Shown here: positions 19,546 to 26,638 of the stretch, piece after piece | Layout of the letters: the number at the start of each line of letters is the position of its first letter | Numbering within the stretch: position 1 is the first letter of the stretch | Assembly: GCF_022458895.1 (NCBI RefSeq) | Contig: NZ_JAINFL010000001.1 | Location: 186,001 to 250,000 of the forward strand | Reading direction: 5' to 3' | Source: Roseihalotalea indica | Lineage (GTDB): Bacteria > Bacteroidota > Bacteroidia > Cytophagales > Cyclobacteriaceae | DNA length: 64,000 bases | Made by a program: the position numbers and the translations under genes | The notes under the pieces: generated by a model | Seen by the model: the letters and a program-made list of their open reading frames with translations, nothing else | The model's database searches: none | What the model was told of the DNA's origin: nothing

Positions 19546-19575
19546 AAAAGCCGCTGATAGTCCAGCGGCTTTTTT
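19546..19575. terminator. Bidirectional intrinsic terminator
   Basis: AAAAGCCGCTG / CAGCGGCTTTT, 11 bp perfect, 6-nt loop, T-run on both strands. It ends the minus-strand barrel gene's neighbour region and duplicates the terminator at 19296. Confidence 0.85.
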
Positions 19576-19614
19576 ATACAATGTCCAATCTTCTAACACC
19601 CAAACCCCAACTCG

Positions 19615-22050
19615 TTAAAACTCCTCCTGTGCTGCATTGCTCTTAGCTTGCCCTTTCGACTGGTTTAGGCGGTAATTGAGTGTGAGGTTAATCTGCCGAG
19701 GGCTGCGTAGAGAATTATTGCGTGTGTAGAAAATATCGCCCTCGGTGATGCTTCGGTTCCGGTTGCTGCGGAATATATCAATCACATTCAACGTTAGTGT
19801 ACCTTTAGATTTGAGGATATCGCGGGTGAGCGCCAAATCCAGGTAAGTAGTGGCTAGTCGACGGCCCTGCGGGGTTTGCTGGGGAGCTTCGTAGCTGCCT
19901 CGCAACTGCATGTCAGTATTACCCCACAGCGTGAAGCGAGAATTTAACCGTCCAAACCAGGTGTAGGTATCACTCTCAAATGTTTGGTCCAGGTTGCTGC
20001 CGTCGATCATAGAGCGGTAGAAGTTTAGATTTAGGTCCATTTTCCACCAAACCACTGGCTGATATGAGGTGATAAACTCCGCTCCGTAAGCATCTTCCTT
20101 TTCCAGGTTATACGGTCGGGTAGTAGACAGTCCCTCTTCATCTACATCGCGTATGCGAAAGATTTTATCATCGGTATGCCGGTAGTAGATGGCCGAACTG
20201 ATGGATGCGTTCTCAAAGTACTTAAGGTGGCCTACTTCAATAGAATGCGTGTATTCTGGGTTCAGATCAGGGTTGCCGCTAAAGTAGTTACGGTTATCAA
20301 AAAAGGTGACAAATGGAGTCAGGTCATTGTACGTGGGGCGATGCAGGCGGCGGCTGTAGCTTAGTTGCAGGGCATGCTGGTTAGGTAAATCATAGGTGAT
20401 GTGAGCTGACGGAAAGGGGTTAAAGTAACTTCTGTGATTGACTTCATCGGTTTGCAGCAGTTCAGTCGTTAGATCAGTATATTCGCCGCGCAACCCTAAC
20501 TGGTAACCGATTTTACCGCTTTTATTTCCTACAATCATGTAGGCCGCGTAGATGTTCTCATCGTAGTAAAAATCATTATCCAGGCCCGGCAGGGGCACCC
20601 ATTCGCCTTCCGTCAGGTCGCTTACCAAGAAGTCGTTGGTAATGTCTCGGAGAGTGTTACGGATACCCGCCTCCAGTTTTCCCTCTTCGCCAAACGGGTA
20701 CACATAATCGGCTTGCAACAGCAGTTGCTTCTCGGTTTCGTAATTCAATGATTGCTGAAACGCATCCGGACCGCTCGGAGTACCGTCTGGCGAAAAACTC
20801 TTTTGCGTATATAGCTGGTCCGAGTCCTCCCAGTTATCGATGTACATCAGAATGGCCGTCAGTTCATGGTCTTTCTTGCCAAAATTTCTTTTATAGTTGA
20901 GCGAGTATTCCAGTTTGGGCTCAGTCTCTTTTTCATCCTGAAAGCGGCGGGTAATGCTTTGCAGATTATCATCGGTAAACAGATAATCCATATACTTAAT
21001 CTCCGTATTCCGGGTGCCTTTGGCATGACGATAGGCAAAGGAGGTCGTCAGGATGTTGTTCTCATTAAAAAAATAATCGGCCCCGAACTGAATGTTATTA
21101 TTCAGCACCGTTTGGCGGCTGGTGTTATGCTGGCGGGTAATGAATGTCGTATCCTCACCGTACACTTCCTGATACAACGTGTTGTGCGGATTGGCAATAT
21201 TGCGGTAAATCAGCCCGTAATTCACAAAGAAGTTAAAATTTTCCCGGCGGTAGTTCAGGTTAATGGCGGCGCCGTAGTTATCGGGCTGGCCCACCGTAAA
21301 ATCGAATGAGCCATTAATACCCCGGGCGCGTTCTTTCTTCAGTACGATGTTAATGATACCGGCCATCCCTTCAGCCTGATAGCGCGCGGAAGGGTTAGTG
21401 ATGATCTCCACATTTTCTACCAAAGCGCCCTGTAGCTGCCGCAGCCCTTCGGCTCCGTCAAAACTCAACAGTCCGGAAGGCTTGCCATCAATCAGGATTT
21501 GCACATTATTGCTACCCCGCAGGCTCACCTCTCCCTCACCGCTGACCGTTACTGAAGGCAGGTTACCCAGAATATCAGCCGCAGTACGCCCCGCATTAAT
21601 CGGGTCCTGACCCACGTTGAATACTTTTTTGTCCAGCCCCAACTCAACCATGTCTCGTTCTCCGGCTACCACCACCTCTTCCAGGTTAGTAGATTCGGCT
21701 TGCACACCAATGGCACCGAGGTCTAGCGCTGCCTGTCCAGCCGAAAGGGTGATGTCCCTTAAGGTTTGGGCCGCGTAGCCCAGAAAGTTGACCGTAGCAT
21801 AGTAACGACCGGGCTGAGCTTCCAATGAAAATAGTCCGGCATCGTCGGTAATGCCCCCAGCCATCAAAGTGCTATCGCCCTGGCTAAAGAGGCTAACGGT
21901 GGCGTAGGGCAGGGGAGTTTTGGTATCAGCATCCACCACCTTGCCTTTGACCAGACTCTGAGCAAGTAATGGAGCAACGGATAACGGATAGACAATCAGA
22001 AAAAAAAGAAGCCGAGTGGCCTGTTTGGGCATTTTAAAAGAGGTGCGCAT
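19615..22050 (-). CDS. TonB-dependent-receptor-like outer-membrane barrel (OMP_b-brl_3 type)
   Basis: 811 aa from MRTSFK; a start at 22032 (MPKQAT) is equally plausible, whereas the longer reading would need a TTG codon. Signal peptide ends LLAQ. Residues about 20-105 form a carboxypeptidase-like regulatory domain, about 115-230 a plug (NVGQDPINAGRTAADILGNLPSV in part, then GVEIITNPSARYQAEGMAGIINIVLKK-like block), then a barrel of the outer-membrane beta-barrel 3 family. Such proteins are related to TonB receptors but usually have no SusD partner, and their ligands are unknown. The paralogue at 45796 has the same organisation. Single gene. Confidence 0.85.
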   Translation of the reverse strand: MRTSFKMPKQATRLLFFLIVYPLSVAPLLAQSLVKGKVVDADTKTPLPYATVSLFSQGDSTLMAGGITDDAGLFSLEAQPGRYYATVNFLGYAAQTLRDITLSAGQAALDLGAIGVQAESTNLEEVVVAGERDMVELGLDKKVFNVGQDPINAGRTAADILGNLPSVTVSGEGEVSLRGSNNVQILIDGKPSGLLSFDGAEGLRQLQGALVENVEIITNPSARYQAEGMAGIINIVLKKERARGINGSFDFTVGQPDNYGAAINLNYRRENFNFFVNYGLIYRNIANPHNTLYQEVYGEDTTFITRQHNTSRQTVLNNNIQFGADYFFNENNILTTSFAYRHAKGTRNTEIKYMDYLFTDDNLQSITRRFQDEKETEPKLEYSLNYKRNFGKKDHELTAILMYIDNWEDSDQLYTQKSFSPDGTPSGPDAFQQSLNYETEKQLLLQADYVYPFGEEGKLEAGIRNTLRDITNDFLVSDLTEGEWVPLPGLDNDFYYDENIYAAYMIVGNKSGKIGYQLGLRGEYTDLTTELLQTDEVNHRSYFNPFPSAHITYDLPNQHALQLSYSRRLHRPTYNDLTPFVTFFDNRNYFSGNPDLNPEYTHSIEVGHLKYFENASISSAIYYRHTDDKIFRIRDVDEEGLSTTRPYNLEKEDAYGAEFITSYQPVVWWKMDLNLNFYRSMIDGSNLDQTFESDTYTWFGRLNSRFTLWGNTDMQLRGSYEAPQQTPQGRRLATTYLDLALTRDILKSKGTLTLNVIDIFRSNRNRSITEGDIFYTRNNSLRSPRQINLTLNYRLNQSKGQAKSNAAQEEF

Positions 22051-22275
22051 TAGGAAGTTGAATATTACAAGTACGATCAAAAATAAGGAGAAGAAATGAG
22101 AAATCAGGAAATTTACATGCTTAGAGCAGAACCTTCCGACAGAAGAATAATTCTAAACGACCAATCTACTCTAGAACCAGGCTTTCCGACAAACAAAATC
22201 ATCTGCTTTCGTTTTGTTTTGCCAGAGGCAATGTATAAATAGTATGCTTGATCAATAGAATTATCTGCACACCCT

Positions 22276-23643
22276 ATGGATATTATCAACCCGGCCACCG
22301 AGGCTATCATTACCACTTTAGAGGAAGATACGGCAACTACCGCCGCTGAGAAATATGAAAAGGTACGACAAGGCCAGCGAGCCTGGAAAAAAGTGCCGCT
22401 CCCCGAGCGAATTGCTGCTTTGAAGAAGTTCTCTGAGCTGCTTAGTACTAAAGCCGATGAACTGGCAAAAATTCTGAGCAGCGAAATGGGTAAACCCATC
22501 AACCAGGCGCATGGCGAGTTGAAAGGAGCTCGTGGGCGTATTAAGTTCTTTCTGGAAAACTCTGAGAAGTGGCTGGCCGATGAATCCATTCATCAGGAAG
22601 AAGGGCTGGTCGAGAAAATCGTGTACGAGCCCCTCGGAGTAATTGCCAACATCTCGGCCTGGAACTACCCCTACCTGGTAGGAGTCAACGTTTTCGTCCC
22701 CGCTCTGATTGCCGGCAATGGAGTGCTATACAAACCCTCCGAATACACCACCCTAACCGGGTTAAAAATTGAAGAACTTCTTCACCGGGCCGGAGTGCCG
22801 GAAGATGTTTTTCAGATGGTGGTCGGTGGAGGTGAAGTAGGTAAGGCACTACTTGATCTTCCCCTGGACGGATACTTCTTCACTGGCTCGTACCGCACCG
22901 GGAAAAGCATCTACGAAGCTGTCGCTCCCAAAATGGTACCTTGCCAGTTAGAATTAGGAGGGAAAGATCCCCTGTACGTACCGGATAATAGCTCGAACAT
23001 TCCCAAAGTAGCCCAAGCGGCAGTGGAAGGAGCGTTTTATAACAACGGCCAAAGCTGCTGTGCAGTAGAGCGCATCTACGTGCACGAAAAGGTATATGAT
23101 GATTTCTTAGATGCTTTCGTAAAAGAAGTTCAAACGCTTAAACTGGGGAATCCGGAAGACAGTGAAGTATTTATTGGCCCACTGGCGCGGAAGGATCAAA
23201 TCGCCGTGCTGGAGCAGCAGGTGAAAGACGCAATGGAAAAAGGAGCTACGCTGCTTACCGGAGGTAAAAAAGCCGATCAGAAAGGCTACTACTTTGACCC
23301 CACTGTACTAACCAACGTCAACCATCAGATGCAGGTGATGAAAGAAGAATCTTTTGGCCCTATTATCGGCATCCAGAAAGTAGAGTCTAACGAGGAAGCC
23401 GTAGCCCTCATGCAGGATACCGAATACGGCCTCACCGCCGCAGTGTATTGCGATACTCAAGAAGAAGCCGAAGAAATCCTATCCCAAATAGACTCCGGCA
23501 GCGCCTACTGGAACTGCTGCGACCGCGTTAGTGCTAACCTTCCCTGGTCCGGCCGCAAGCACTCCGGCATTGGCGCTACACTGTCGTATCACGGCATCCG
23601 TGCCTTCGTCAAACCCAAAGCCTATCATTTGCGGGAGGCATAA
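22276..23643 (+). CDS. NAD(P)-dependent aldehyde dehydrogenase
   Basis: 455 aa, the length of the succinate-semialdehyde dehydrogenase Sad/YneI group. Visible: cofactor-site Asn in SAWNYPY, the FTGS turn (YFFTGSYRTG), general-base Glu in QLELGGKDP, and the nucleophile Cys in NNGQSCCAVER (two adjacent Cys, the first aligned with the catalytic one). It oxidises an aldehyde to the acid in the cytoplasm. Substrate is not certain. The amine oxidase upstream would yield aldehydes, so a link is possible but the barrel gene lies between on the other strand. Convergent with the aldo/keto reductase. Confidence 0.93.
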   Translation: MDIINPATEAIITTLEEDTATTAAEKYEKVRQGQRAWKKVPLPERIAALKKFSELLSTKADELAKILSSEMGKPINQAHGELKGARGRIKFFLENSEKWLADESIHQEEGLVEKIVYEPLGVIANISAWNYPYLVGVNVFVPALIAGNGVLYKPSEYTTLTGLKIEELLHRAGVPEDVFQMVVGGGEVGKALLDLPLDGYFFTGSYRTGKSIYEAVAPKMVPCQLELGGKDPLYVPDNSSNIPKVAQAAVEGAFYNNGQSCCAVERIYVHEKVYDDFLDAFVKEVQTLKLGNPEDSEVFIGPLARKDQIAVLEQQVKDAMEKGATLLTGGKKADQKGYYFDPTVLTNVNHQMQVMKEESFGPIIGIQKVESNEEAVALMQDTEYGLTAAVYCDTQEEAEEILSQIDSGSAYWNCCDRVSANLPWSGRKHSGIGATLSYHGIRAFVKPKAYHLREA

Positions 23644-23659
23644 AGTGGAAGCGGAGAAA

Positions 23660-23692
23660 AGACTTCCGAAGTTTCGAAAACTTCGGAAGTCT
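23660..23692. terminator. Bidirectional terminator between convergent genes
   Basis: A 15-bp perfect stem (AGACTTCCGAAGTTT and its complement) with a 3-nt CGA loop, placed in the 61-bp gap between the aldehyde dehydrogenase and aldo/keto reductase stops. Confidence 0.85.
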
Positions 23693-23704
23693 ACAAGGTA
23701 AAAA

Positions 23705-24754
23705 CTAAAGTCGCTTCACATTCAACTCTTCCATTTGCTGCGCACGATCCCGACCCTGTCGCTCAAACATCCAGCCCGGATATTCAGGGGCAAGCTTACT
23801 AACTTCATCCAGTTTCTCTAGGTCGCTATCGGATAGCTCAACCTCTACCGCCGCCAGGTTATCCTCCAACTGACTCATCTTCTTGGCACCGATAATCACA
23901 GTAGAAACAGCTTGCTGATGCAGCAACCAGGCCAACGCTAAACGAGCTACCGAAATGCCTTTCTCCTCGGCCATCGGATGCATCACATCCAGAATGTCAA
24001 AAGCTTTTTCCTTATTTACCGGGGGAAAGTCAAACTCTACCCGCCGCGAGCCTTCCGGTCCGTCTTCACCTCGCTTATACTTACCACTCAGCAAGCCACC
24101 CGCCAGCGGACTCCAGACCATCAATCCGATCTTCTGGTCCAGCAACAGCGGAACCAGCTCCCGTTCCAGGTCGCGTCCGGCAATGGTATAGTAGGCTTGC
24201 AGGGACACAAACTTTGCGAGGTTATGATACTCCGCGTAGCCCTGGGCTTTCATAATATGCCAGGCGGCTAGGTTACTGCAACCAATGTAACGCACCTTTC
24301 CGCTGCGTACCACATCATCCAGAGCCCGCATGGTTTCTTCAAACGGCACAAACGGATCAAACCCGTGAATCTGGTACAGGTCAATATAATCAGTATCCAG
24401 ACGCTTCAGGCTTTCATCAATCTGGGTCAGAATGTGCCCCCGGCTTAGTCCGGTCTGGTTAGGGCCTTGCCCCATAGCTCCCCTTACTTTGGTGGCTAGC
24501 ACAAGGTCGTGCCGGTTCAGCCCAAGGTTGCGGATCGCTTTGCCGGTCATCTCTTCGGAAAGTCCTTCCGAATACACATTGGCCGTATCAATAAAATTAA
24601 TCCCGGCATCAACCGAGCGCTTCACTAATTCGTCTACCGGTTCCTGATCCAGTTTGCCAATGGCGGTCCAGTATCCTTTTCCTCCAAAGGTCATGGTGCC
24701 TAAGCAAAGTTCTGAAACCAGAAGTCCGGTGTTCCCTAATACGTTATACTTCAT
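23705..24754 (-). CDS. Aldo/keto reductase
   Basis: 349 aa, (beta/alpha)8 NADPH-dependent oxidoreductase. The catalytic tetrad is present: Asp and Tyr in DTANVYSEG, Lys in LATKVRG, His in YQIHGFD. The cofactor pocket motif near the C-terminus (STVIIGAKKMSQLEDNL) is also typical. It resembles the YajO/Tas-like AKR group acting on small carbonyl compounds. Its start faces an AT-rich 270-bp gap without other features. Confidence 0.93.
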   Translation of the reverse strand: MKYNVLGNTGLLVSELCLGTMTFGGKGYWTAIGKLDQEPVDELVKRSVDAGINFIDTANVYSEGLSEEMTGKAIRNLGLNRHDLVLATKVRGAMGQGPNQTGLSRGHILTQIDESLKRLDTDYIDLYQIHGFDPFVPFEETMRALDDVVRSGKVRYIGCSNLAAWHIMKAQGYAEYHNLAKFVSLQAYYTIAGRDLERELVPLLLDQKIGLMVWSPLAGGLLSGKYKRGEDGPEGSRRVEFDFPPVNKEKAFDILDVMHPMAEEKGISVARLALAWLLHQQAVSTVIIGAKKMSQLEDNLAAVEVELSDSDLEKLDEVSKLAPEYPGWMFERQGRDRAQQMEELNVKRL

Positions 24755-25028
24755 GGTAAAATAGGTTAGTGTAAAAAATTGTACTTTTCTGTAATTGCTG
24801 AATAGGCAGTACTTGATAAAAATAGCGTGTACTGTCGGCCCTGTTTATGAAGACGGACGAGGCTGATAATTATTTTATGTCATTGCTTATAACATGGCAT
24901 TCTAAGAGAAGGTTAAGCTGAAAGTTTAAAGAAGGGTGATTAAGAACAAAGATTTTATTCTTATTTAACTGATAATCAATATGTTATTTAATTTCTGCAA
25001 AATTATTTAAAAATAATATGCTAAAAGC

Positions 25029-25060
25029 TTGCTTTATATTTTAGTAAAAAACTACCTTTG
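25029..25060 (+). promoter_or_regulatory. Bacteroidota-type promoter of the RNA locus
   Basis: A TACCTTTG box (25053-25060) fits the Bacteroidota -7 consensus TAnnTTTG exactly, with TTG at 25029-25031, 21 bases upstream, as the -33 element. The 270 bases upstream are AT-rich and empty. The start would be near 25067, just before the first structured RNA. This is the best promoter match I saw in the window. Confidence 0.75.
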
Positions 25061-25066
25061 TAGCAT

Positions 25067-25228
25067 ACAAATAAAAAAGAGCAATGTTATATCTAAGCAT
25101 ACATATGATTTCCACCCCTAATAGCTTTCGTCAGGAAAGTGAGAAGGATGGAAACTGTATGCTCGGGCATAAATGGTAATATTTTAAGCTATTGCTATTG
25201 ACGCCCGAGCTGAGAAGTTCGGGTTTTC
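25067..25228 (+). ncRNA. Structured leader with competing hairpins (attenuator- or riboswitch-like)
   Basis: Immediately after the promoter a nested structure can be drawn: GCATACA 25097-25103 / TGTATGC 25156-25162, inside it TTTCCA 25109-25114 / TGGAAA 25149-25154 and hairpin CTTTC 25125-25129 / GAAAG 25135-25139. Next, GCTCGGGC (25161-25168) is perfectly complementary to GCCCGAGC (25203-25210), and the latter's CCCGA can instead pair with TCGGG (25219-25223), giving a hairpin followed by TTTTC. The two helices exclude each other, the layout of a terminator/antiterminator switch. I recognise no known riboswitch class. It may alternatively be a free small RNA. Confidence 0.55.
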
Positions 25229-25239
25229 TTATTTATATC

Positions 25240-25436
25240 GTTATGAAATAAAGCGTATGAAAACGACAAATTTATACATACACCCACTGGATTGTGCGCT
25301 GATGTTTCATCAACGCTCGGGAGAGGTACGGCTAAACGATGCGTATCCAGTTCAGTGCTATAGATCGGAAGATGATAGGTGAAATGATTTCGCCCAAAAA
25401 TATCCAAACCCGATCTACACCAGGTCGGGTTTTTTT
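25240..25436 (+). ncRNA. Second structured RNA ending in an intrinsic terminator
   Basis: A closing stem ACTGGAT 25286-25292 / ATCCAGT 25345-25351 encloses hairpin GCG-C-TGATG 25296-25304 / CATCA-A-CGC 25308-25316. The far end is a clear terminator: AAACCCGA 25406-25413 / TCGGGTTT 25425-25432 followed by further Ts. No credible ORF covers it. It is either a discrete small RNA or a second attenuator before the first tRNA array. No family recognised; it lacks the CGUA motif of the Y-like RNAs further on. Confidence 0.5.
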
Positions 25437-25447
25437 ATGCCCTTTCC

Positions 25448-25545
25448 GGGAGTGCGCTGAAGTTGGAGAGCTGGAGCGGTCCGCGCCACGTCGGCTGTAA
25501 AATCGTTGCTTAAACGCTTAGTAGGTTCGAATCCTACTACTCCCA
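25448..25545 (+). tRNA. tRNA-Tyr-like RNA with an expanded anticodon arm
   Basis: 98 nt. Acceptor GGGAGTG / TACTCCC (last pair G-T) with A73, D region CTGAAGTTGGAGAGCTGG and T arm GTAGG-TTCGAAT-CCTAC match a tyrosine tRNA, including CTGTAAA around a GTA anticodon and a long variable arm. About 15 extra bases (TCCGCGCCACGTCGG, 25479-25493) split the anticodon stem, which no longer pairs well. It is therefore probably a tRNA mimic or a damaged gene rather than a decoding tRNA. No CCA is encoded. Confidence 0.6.
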
Positions 25546-25586
25546 CGAGACAGTTGATAAATGTGGTCAACATGTATGCTATAACA

Positions 25587-25670
25587 TGACTCATAGCTCA
25601 GTCAGAGCACCTGCCTTATACGCAGTAGGTTCCCGGCCATCGTGGTACGATTCGATTCTGGGTGAGTCAA
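25587..25670 (+). tRNA. tRNA-like RNA with UAU anticodon and T-arm insertion
   Basis: 84 nt. Acceptor TGACTCA / TGAGTCA is perfect, D stem GCTC/GAGC has a loop of only five bases, anticodon arm CTGC-CTTATAC-GCAG would read anticodon TAT. The T stem CCCGG / CTGGG is intact, but 14 bases, CCATCGTGGTACGA (25637-25650), are inserted between its 5' strand and the TTCGATT loop. The same insertion recurs at 26017 and 28938. An Ile(UAU) tRNA is unusual in bacteria. Probably a mimic. Confidence 0.6.
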
Positions 25671-25678
25671 CAATACTG

Positions 25679-25752
25679 GGTGCAGTAGTTCAATTGCGTG
25701 GAATACCCCGCTGTCGCCGGGGAGGTTGCGAGTTCGAGTCTCGTCTGCACCG
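25679..25752 (+). tRNA. tRNA-Asp(GTC)-like
   Basis: 74 nt and close to canonical: acceptor GGTGCAG / CTGCACC, anticodon arm CCCCG-CTGTCGC-CGGGG with GTC, T arm GCGAG-TTCGAGT-CTCGT, and G73 as in aspartate tRNAs. The one oddity is the D loop, AATTGCGTG, where the conserved G18-G19 pair reads GC, which would weaken the D-loop/T-loop contact. It may be a working tRNA, a spare copy or a mimic. Confidence 0.75.
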
Positions 25753-25957
25753 CGCTGAAGGAGGGGCAAAACGGGTGCCTCCTACAAAATCGGAGAAGGG
25801 TTAAAGGCCCTACACAGGATTCCGTTTGTTCTGTTATGTTCTGAGGAAGCTCCGAAGCAATCAGCAGGTGATGTCTTCTGGGCCATGAGCAGTACGCTTG
25901 TCGGCTCAGAGGTCTAGCCTCAAAAAAATTAACGAGTAAGATTCTTAGAATTTCACT
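25753..25957 (+). other. 205-base structured stretch between tRNA-like genes
   Basis: No T loop, no Y-type CGUA motif and no credible ORF. Short helices can be drawn: GGAGG 25760-25764 / CCTCC, GGCCC near 25807 / GGGCC near 25880, TGAGC 25886-25890 / GCTCA near 25904. It could be a degraded tRNA-like unit or a separate small RNA of this locus. Confidence 0.35.
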
Positions 25958-25962
25958 CATAT

Positions 25963-26050
25963 GGTGATCTTATTGTAAAGGTAGCATGCTAGTTTGTGAA
26001 GCTAGAGGAATAGGGCCATCGTGGCGCGATTCGAGTCCCATAGATCACCC
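25963..26050 (+). tRNA. tRNA-His(GTG)-like with T-arm insertion
   Basis: 88 nt. Acceptor GGTGATC / GATCACC is perfect and position 73 is C, a histidine-specific feature. The anticodon arm CTAGT-TTGTGAA-GCTAG gives anticodon GTG. The D stem is poor. The base before G1 is T, so the encoded G-1 needed by histidyl-tRNA synthetase is absent. The T arm contains CCATCGTGGCGCGA (26017-26030), the same insertion as at 25637, between the 5' T-stem strand and the TTCGAGT loop. A histidine tRNA turned mimic is the likeliest reading. Confidence 0.6.
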
Positions 26051-26078
26051 AATAATGTTTAATTAAATTGTAGAAGCC

Positions 26079-26576
26079 ATGACCATGCAACTATTGGAGC
26101 AGTACATGCTGGAAGCTGATCGAGCCTTCGCCCAGGAAGACTACGTGAAGGGTAAAAGCCTGATCGAGGAAGCCCTGGCGCTGGAGCCGGACTATGGCGA
26201 GGCCCATAACTACCTGGGGTGGCTGTATCTGTACCAACTCAATGATCCCGAACGGGCTGAGGGGCATTTGAAGCTAGCAATTCGCTACAAACCCAATTGC
26301 CGGGGTGCGTATGTACACCTCTCGGCAATGTTTATCGACCAGGGGCGTTTTGAGGAGCTGCAGTCCCTTATGCCTAAAGCATTAGAGGTGCGAGGCATTA
26401 ACCGGGTATCTCTGTTGGTAGATTGGGGGCGCATGTACGAGCTAATGGGGAAGTACCGGCAGGCCGTGCGCACCTACAAAGAAGCCATGAAAGCAAGTCT
26501 GAGCAACAGTGAAATCGATGGCCTGCGCGATCATATTCGCCGCAGCCGACGAAAGCGCTGGGTTCGCTGGATATAA
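26079..26576 (+). CDS. TPR-repeat protein of the Ro60 locus
   Basis: 165 aa, no signal peptide, so cytoplasmic. Three tetratricopeptide units are visible, near residues 10-45 (DRAFAQEDYVKGKSLIEEAL, ALEPDYGEAHNYLGWLYL), 50-85 and 105-150, with the typical W/L/G/Y/A/P spacing. The C-terminus is strongly basic (RRSRRKRWVRW), compatible with RNA contact. It sits between the tRNA-like array and the Ro60 gene, 63 bp upstream of the latter on the same strand. TPR proteins are scaffolds, so it may connect Ro60 to a partner. That role is inference. Confidence 0.7.
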   Translation: MTMQLLEQYMLEADRAFAQEDYVKGKSLIEEALALEPDYGEAHNYLGWLYLYQLNDPERAEGHLKLAIRYKPNCRGAYVHLSAMFIDQGRFEELQSLMPKALEVRGINRVSLLVDWGRMYELMGKYRQAVRTYKEAMKASLSNSEIDGLRDHIRRSRRKRWVRWI

Positions 26577-26638
26577 ATCAGTCCTGGATTTCAAAATTAA
26601 ATGCAGGGCTACTAAAAAATGAAAAAAGCATAGAAATC

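Noticed and set aside
25097..25228. Known riboswitch class
   Set aside because: Compared from memory with TPP, FMN, cobalamin, SAM, purine, preQ1, fluoride, c-di-GMP, ZTP and guanidine consensus motifs; none fits, so only a generic attenuator is proposed.
25586..25804. 72-codon plus-strand ORF over the tRNA-like genes
   Set aside because: It covers two tRNA-like RNAs with conserved acceptor and T arms; coding is not supported.
25667..25960. 97-codon minus-strand ORF
   Set aside because: It runs through the tRNA-Asp-like gene and array 1 in antisense; the apparent peptide is the well-known translation of a reversed tRNA T arm.
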